The notes below the pieces were generated by a model, which was not told the DNA's origin, ran no database searches, and was given only the letters and a program-made list of their open reading frames with translations. Both the position numbers and the translations under genes were made by a program. From positions 1 to 10,100 of the forward strand of contig DAOVTU010000056.1 of the NCBI GenBank assembly GCA_030632925.1: a stretch of 10,100 bases of DNA, read 5' to 3'. Source of the stretch: Candidatus Krumholzibacteriia bacterium (GTDB taxonomy: Bacteria > Krumholzibacteriota > Krumholzibacteriia > LZORAL124-64-63). Shown here in pieces: positions 7,220-10,100 of the stretch (positions within the stretch are counted from its first letter, which is position 1; each line of letters begins with the position of its first letter).

Positions 7220-8020
7220 TTACTCTGGCGTCAGAACCCGCAAGTCTGTGTACTGGGCGTCCAGATCGATACCAAAGACAGACTTCAGTATATCCAGATA
7301 GCCGCCGCCCGCGGGAATTTTCCGCTGCGACTTCCCCTGCGGCCCCACTTCGATCAAAACGTCATTGCGCAGGCTGACCCGGCCGGTGGCCCGGGGCAGG
7401 CTCGCAATCCGGGTGGTCACGAATTTGTTCATAGGCGCCGTGGAGGTGTAATGGTTGCCCAGCGCGATGTCTGCCGCTGCAACGACCAAAAGATCGAAGC
7501 TGTAGCTGTCCCGCCACTCCTGCCCGGTGCGGGTCTGCATCATAATCCCCCAGGTTTCGTGCTCCACCAGACGGAAGGCCCAGCCCGGCCCCTCTTCGCT
7601 GTGGCCCATTTCCATCGGCAACGGGCACCGCAGACCACCAGCACCAAACCCCACATCGACCAGCCACGACCGGCCGGCCAATTCCACCAGACTCATCTGG
7701 TGGGTACGGCCCGAAATTTCACCACCCAGATGGACCCGGGCCAGCAACGGCCGGGCTTGAAAGCCGAGTTCGCACAGGACCATCAACATCAAACCGTTCA
7801 GTTCAAAGCAATAGCCCCCGCGCTGGCGGTGCACAAGCTTGGCCACCAGCGCTTCCGGCGCCAGATCGATACCCCGGCCCAGTTGGATATCGAAATTTTC
7901 AAAGGGAATGTTGAAGAACTGGGCCTGCTGTAGAACGCGCAATCCCTCTTCGTCCAGCGGTGGGGCCGTGGGCAAGCCCACCCGCGAAAAATAGGCGTCG
8001 AGGTCCAATTCATTAGCCAA
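7220..8020 (-). CDS. Arylamine N-acetyltransferase
   Basis: An acetyl-CoA:arylamine N-acetyltransferase of 266 residues with this start. The catalytic triad is complete: Cys71 in RGGYCFELN, His107 in GRTHQMSLVEL and Asp122 in LVDVGFG. These positions are almost the same as the Cys69-His107-Asp122 triad of the Salmonella enzyme. The N-terminal LDAYFSRVGL helix and the PFENFDI motif (39-45 from this start) are also family hallmarks. The enzyme moves an acetyl group from acetyl-CoA to arylamines or hydrazines through a cysteine thioester; some relatives act as amide synthases in secondary metabolism. The frame stays open to 8146, but the extra 42 residues cross two inverted repeats and match nothing in the family. 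TTG at 8020, with GGAG six bases upstream, fits the family N-terminus best. This is the first gene of the downstream run. Confidence 0.93.
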   Translation of the reverse strand: MANELDLDAYFSRVGLPTAPPLDEEGLRVLQQAQFFNIPFENFDIQLGRGIDLAPEALVAKLVHRQRGGYCFELNGLMLMVLCELGFQARPLLARVHLGGEISGRTHQMSLVELAGRSWLVDVGFGAGGLRCPLPMEMGHSEEGPGWAFRLVEHETWGIMMQTRTGQEWRDSYSFDLLVVAAADIALGNHYTSTAPMNKFVTTRIASLPRATGRVSLRNDVLIEVGPQGKSQRKIPAGGGYLDILKSVFGIDLDAQYTDLRVLTPE

Positions 8021-8026
8021 GCCAAT

Positions 8027-8030
8027 CTCC
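8027..8030 (-). promoter_or_regulatory. Ribosome-binding site deciding the N-acetyltransferase start
   Basis: GGAG lies six bases before the TTG at 8020-8018. It is the only good site near the conserved LDAYFSRVGL N-terminus, and it argues against the long upstream extension of the frame. Confidence 0.6.
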
Positions 8031-8071
8031 GGTTCCGTGGTGACGACCAGGTTGCCGTCCGGGTGCAAGAA

Positions 8072-8097
8072 TGGGGTCCCGTGAACACGGAACCCCA
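8072..8097 (-). repeat. 12-bp hairpin in the leader of the N-acetyltransferase gene
   Basis: On the minus strand TGGGGTTCCGTG and CACGGGACCCCA pair over 12 positions, eleven Watson-Crick pairs and one G-U, around TT. On the plus strand the same position is a C-A mismatch, so the structure favours minus-strand RNA. It is followed by TTCTTGC, a weak U-rich tail. It lies about 50 bases upstream of the TTG start and could be a 5' leader hairpin or a second, weak terminator for the gene before it. Confidence 0.45.
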
Positions 8098-8114
8098 ATA
8101 TAAGCAAACCTGCG

Positions 8115-8130
8115 CCGGACGACCGTCCGG
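8115..8130. repeat. Inverted repeat upstream of the N-acetyltransferase gene (possible operator)
   Basis: CCGGAC (8115-8120) and GTCCGG (8125-8130) are 6-bp inverted arms around GACC. The repeat covers the place where a -35 box would lie for the minus-strand TATATT at 8102-8097. The -35 sequence itself is poor, as in promoters that depend on an activator. This reading is an inference. Confidence 0.35.
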
Positions 8131-8190
8131 AATACCCGGTAATCAATCAGCTTTTCCAGCAGACCTCTATATCAACATTGGTGGTTCTAT

Positions 8191-8223
8191 GGCTCCGGTC
8201 CACGGTTTAGGGAGACCGGAGCC
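8191..8223 (-). terminator. Hairpin after the secreted-protein gene (terminator-like, no U-tract)
   Basis: GGCTCCGGTC (8191-8200) and GACCGGAGCC (8214-8223) form a perfect 10-bp stem with a 13-base loop, starting seven bases past the stop codon at 8231. On the minus strand the stem is preceded by five T but followed by ATAGAACC, so the usual U-tract is missing. It probably ends or stabilises the secreted-protein transcript. An A-tract beside the stem on the plus strand does not make a terminator in that direction either. Confidence 0.5.
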
Positions 8224-8230
8224 AAAAATT

Positions 8231-8914
8231 TCAGCGGTAATAGGCCTTAACAGCACTCCAGGTAGCGGTCGTGACGCCAACAGCATCCTCACATCTCGCC
8301 TCGGCACCCAGAGGCTCGATCCTCATCACCTGTACACTGCAATTGTCCCGGGCATTGAGGGTTTCGACCCAGCCGTAGACATCCAGCATTTCACCAGTCC
8401 CCACATGCACGTTCATGTCGCCGTAGAACAAACTGACGGTGTCGCACTCCAACAGGCCAACTCCCGAACAGGGGGCAAACAGGTAGGTGTCGACCAGGTA
8501 GCCACGCATCAGGTAGGGCTCGGCCGAGCATGACCGCTGGACGGTCTCAGTATCGTAGACAGATCCGCCTGGGTACTTCATCACCACTTCATAGAAACCG
8601 ATTTCTCCGGCGCCCAACCCGGGATCAGCCAGAACAAATTCCTGGGTGGCCCCATGCGGAATGGCCACATCAGCAGCCAACAGGACTTCACCAGCCATGT
8701 CCGGGGCCGACTCGACCCGGCGCACATCCATGGCCATTTCCGTGATGTCAAAATTGTCGACCACAATGTGCACGGACACCCCGTCGCCAACACAGGTGAC
8801 ATCAACCGACCAATGTACGGGTCCGGGCAGATCTGCAGCAACCGGAGCGGCCGTCAGGAATCCCACCGCGGTCAGAAAAAATATGAATAGTGGAAGGCGT
8901 AAAATTCTGGTCAT
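8231..8914 (-). CDS. Secreted six-cysteine protein of unknown function
   Basis: I do not recognise a family. The 227-residue product has a clear Sec signal peptide: Arg at 3 and 6, a hydrophobic core at about 7-22, and a VAA cleavage site before Asp28. The predicted mature protein has about 200 residues, is acidic and rich in beta-prone segments, and holds six cysteines (41, 129, 149, 157, 192, 208), an even number compatible with three disulfide bonds. No lipobox, membrane anchor or catalytic motif is visible. The ATG at 8914 follows a run of five G at a 5-base distance. The frame extends upstream to 9055, but that part runs through the promoter and codes for nothing plausible. The gene has its own promoter (8972-9000) and a hairpin after its stop codon, so it is probably expressed alone. 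It could be a periplasmic or extracellular accessory protein. Confidence 0.8.
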   Translation of the reverse strand: MTRILRLPLFIFFLTAVGFLTAAPVAADLPGPVHWSVDVTCVGDGVSVHIVVDNFDITEMAMDVRRVESAPDMAGEVLLAADVAIPHGATQEFVLADPGLGAGEIGFYEVVMKYPGGSVYDTETVQRSCSAEPYLMRGYLVDTYLFAPCSGVGLLECDTVSLFYGDMNVHVGTGEMLDVYGWVETLNARDNCSVQVMRIEPLGAEARCEDAVGVTTATWSAVKAYYR

Positions 8915-8971
8915 GATGACCCCCTTGATCGAGCGATACAGACCTCCAGCGAGCTGACTGGAGCTGGATTG

Positions 8972-9000
8972 ATCATAAGGAATTGAGCAGGTTTGATCAA
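8972..9000 (-). promoter_or_regulatory. Sigma70-type promoter of the secreted-protein gene
   Basis: On the minus strand the -35 element TTGATC (9000-8995, four of six matches to TTGACA) and the -10 element TATGAT (8977-8972, five of six matches to TATAAT) are separated by exactly 17 bp. Transcription would start near 8965 and leave an untranslated leader of about 50 bases before the ATG at 8914. A TGATCA palindrome overlaps each element (8994-8999 and 8970-8975), and a 12-bp palindrome abuts the -35 box, so a regulator could act here. Confidence 0.7.
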
Positions 9001-9012
9001 GGCGGCGCCGCC
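9001..9012. repeat. Perfect 12-bp palindrome abutting the -35 box
   Basis: GGCGGCGCCGCC is identical on both strands and ends exactly where the -35 hexamer of the 8972-9000 promoter begins. It could be an operator or activator site, or simply GC-rich sequence after the terminator. No regulator is known for it. Confidence 0.4.
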
Positions 9013-9025
9013 CCCTGGCCCCCCC

Positions 9026-9051
9026 AAAAAAAGCCCCCCAAGGCGGGGGGC
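9026..9051 (-). terminator. Rho-independent terminator of the 9078-10100 gene
   Basis: Read on the minus strand, GCCCCCC (9051-9045), a five-base loop and GGGGGGC (9039-9033) form a perfect 7-bp all-GC stem followed directly by seven T (9032-9026). It begins 26 bases past the stop codon of the exported protein gene and separates it from the secreted-protein gene that follows. Confidence 0.93.
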
Positions 9052-9077
9052 CCAATCAGCATCAAACCCAAACCGGA

Positions 9078-10100
9078 CTACCGCCCGTTATAAGCATCAA
9101 TCATCTCAATGGCCGTGCCGTCGTAACAGTACGAAGCCACGCCATCAGGCATGCCATCGCGCCCGATGACAAAATTCCCGTCGGCTGCCAGATTATCCGG
9201 CGTATAAACATCAAAGCCGGTACCCAAGCCCCCAGCGTAGGCAAACAGCATGTAGCCGACCACCAGGCCCGCTTCATCATGCAGGGCATGGTAGGTGTAG
9301 CTGCCCTCGACATACTCCCCAGCAGCAGTGGCCTCTTCAAAGGGGAAGTACTGCATATACCCCAAGTCCACCAACAGCGCCGGGTCTTCAGGGTACAGTC
9401 CGCCGTTGTCCACTCCGTACAGGGTCATGGCCGCATCCATTTCCCCGATGGCCGCGCGGCATTTTTCCACTTCTGCGCTGCTCCCTTTTTTCTGTTTTTC
9501 CTGCTCCAGGATAGCCGGCAACTCCTCCAGCAGGAGGTAGGCGGCGCGATACAGGCCGGTGTTGACCGGACCTTCAACCTCGGCCGTGATCTCGATGCCG
9601 TTGGGGATGCTCTTGTAGAGCATTTCTTCGGTCTCGATGTGGTCAAAAAGAACGTCGTAGAATTTCATCATCCATTCGGTTTCCGTTGCTTCCTGGCCCA
9701 TGGCACCAGCCATGTCCATGACGGAATCCATATAAGAACCGTACTTCGGACCGTTCATATAGACCCACTCCAGGCCATCAGGCACCTTCAGGTTTCCCTT
9801 TTTAGCCGCCAGCATTTCCCGCAGCTGTCCCGGCAGGAAACTGATCACCAGATAGTCTTCGCTCACGGCCAGGGCCCCACCCATAGGCAGTTCCTGGAAT
9901 TCGAAGTCGCCAACCTGTTCCACTTCCACCGCGGCGATCATCTCGGCGATGCCCTCGCCACCGAACATGCCGGCCAGCTCCAGGATCATAGCCTTCAGCG
10001 CGAAGCCGTCGGTGCTGCCGAGGACCAATACAACCGGCGCCTGCAACGGCGAGATCGCTTCTTCGCCAGGGGTGTCCAGGATGAAGAAATCCAGCTCACC
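9078..10100 (-). CDS. Exported protein of unknown function with pseudopilin (GspG)-like C-terminus (partial, N-terminus outside window)
   Basis: The frame is open to the right edge, so the true start lies outside and 340 residues are visible. The first part of about 190 residues alternates hydrophobic strands (APVVLVLGSTDGF, GGALAVSEDYLVISF) with amphipathic helices, a pattern seen in exported proteins of the DUF3352 type; this resemblance is weak. After a Lys/Glu-rich helix comes CRAAIGEMDAAMTLYGVDNG followed by LYPEDPALLVDLGYM. This closely follows the pattern of type II secretion pseudopilin globular domains and related exported proteins (Cys, helix, Y..DNG.YP, L..LGY). It is followed by SYTYHAL and a C-terminal strand region with VIGRDGMPDG. 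The pilin-type N-terminal helix is not adjacent to this domain here, so it is not a pseudopilin itself. A strong terminator follows the stop codon. Confidence 0.82.
   Translation of the reverse strand, partial: GELDFFILDTPGEEAISPLQAPVVLVLGSTDGFALKAMILELAGMFGGEGIAEMIAAVEVEQVGDFEFQELPMGGALAVSEDYLVISFLPGQLREMLAAKKGNLKVPDGLEWVYMNGPKYGSYMDSVMDMAGAMGQEATETEWMMKFYDVLFDHIETEEMLYKSIPNGIEITAEVEGPVNTGLYRAAYLLLEELPAILEQEKQKKGSSAEVEKCRAAIGEMDAAMTLYGVDNGGLYPEDPALLVDLGYMQYFPFEEATAAGEYVEGSYTYHALHDEAGLVVGYMLFAYAGGLGTGFDVYTPDNLAADGNFVIGRDGMPDGVASYCYDGTAIEMIDAYNGR

Noticed and set aside
6833..7933. Plus-strand open frame of 366 codons opposite DUF503 and N-acetyltransferase
   Set aside because: It spans two recognised minus-strand genes and the gap between them, and has no motif of its own.
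8021..8146. N-terminal extension of the N-acetyltransferase frame by 42 residues
   Set aside because: It crosses two inverted repeats, matches nothing in the family, and a better start with GGAG sits at 8020.
8915..9055. N-terminal extension of the secreted-protein frame by 47 residues
   Set aside because: It would run through the promoter and part of the upstream terminator and would bury the signal peptide inside the chain.
1..10100. Search for CRISPR arrays, tRNA or rRNA genes, insertion sequences and phage genes
   Set aside because: I saw no regularly spaced direct repeats, no tRNA-like cloverleaf or rRNA stretch, and no transposase or integrase motif by eye; the window is almost fully occupied by the listed genes.

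Overview
The window is about 10.1 kb of GC-rich bacterial DNA. Every gene I can support lies on the minus strand, so it reads from right to left. Protein types such as an envelope sodium/calcium exchanger, a secreted protein with a Sec signal peptide, a nucleotide-transporter-like protein fused to HEAT repeats, and TTG starts behind good Shine-Dalgarno sites suggest a free-living, probably Gram-negative bacterium. Nothing in the window fixes the phylum. The large open frames on the plus strand lie opposite real genes and are shadows of their codon bias.

Right part (8231-10100). An exported protein of unknown function enters from beyond the window (9078-10100). Its C-terminus looks like a type II secretion pseudopilin (GspG-like) domain, and it ends at a textbook rho-independent terminator (9026-9051). 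Next is a stand-alone gene (8231-8914) for a small secreted protein with six cysteines. It has its own sigma70-type promoter (TTGATC, 17 bp, TATGAT) and a 10-bp hairpin just after its stop codon.

Middle part (4305-8230). A 210-bp intergenic stretch carries three inverted repeats and leads into a tightly packed run of genes: arylamine N-acetyltransferase, a DUF503/YlxP-like small protein, a KynB-type metal-dependent cyclase/hydrolase, a YrbG-type CaCA cation exchanger and an RsuA-family rRNA pseudouridine synthase. Gaps run from 4 to 69 bp, and several starts are TTG.

Left part (1-4302). Two bases after the pseudouridine synthase stop codon begins a compact two-component cassette. It consists of a histidine kinase with no visible sensor domain, a protein of about 1050 residues combining an ADP/ATP-translocase-like membrane domain, HEAT-like repeats and a cyclic-nucleotide-binding-type domain, and a response regulator cut by the window edge. 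The three genes are joined by 1-base stop/start overlaps (TGATG and TAGTG), which implies coupled translation. My inference is that the transporter-like protein is the sensory or regulatory partner of the kinase. This is the most interesting part of the window.
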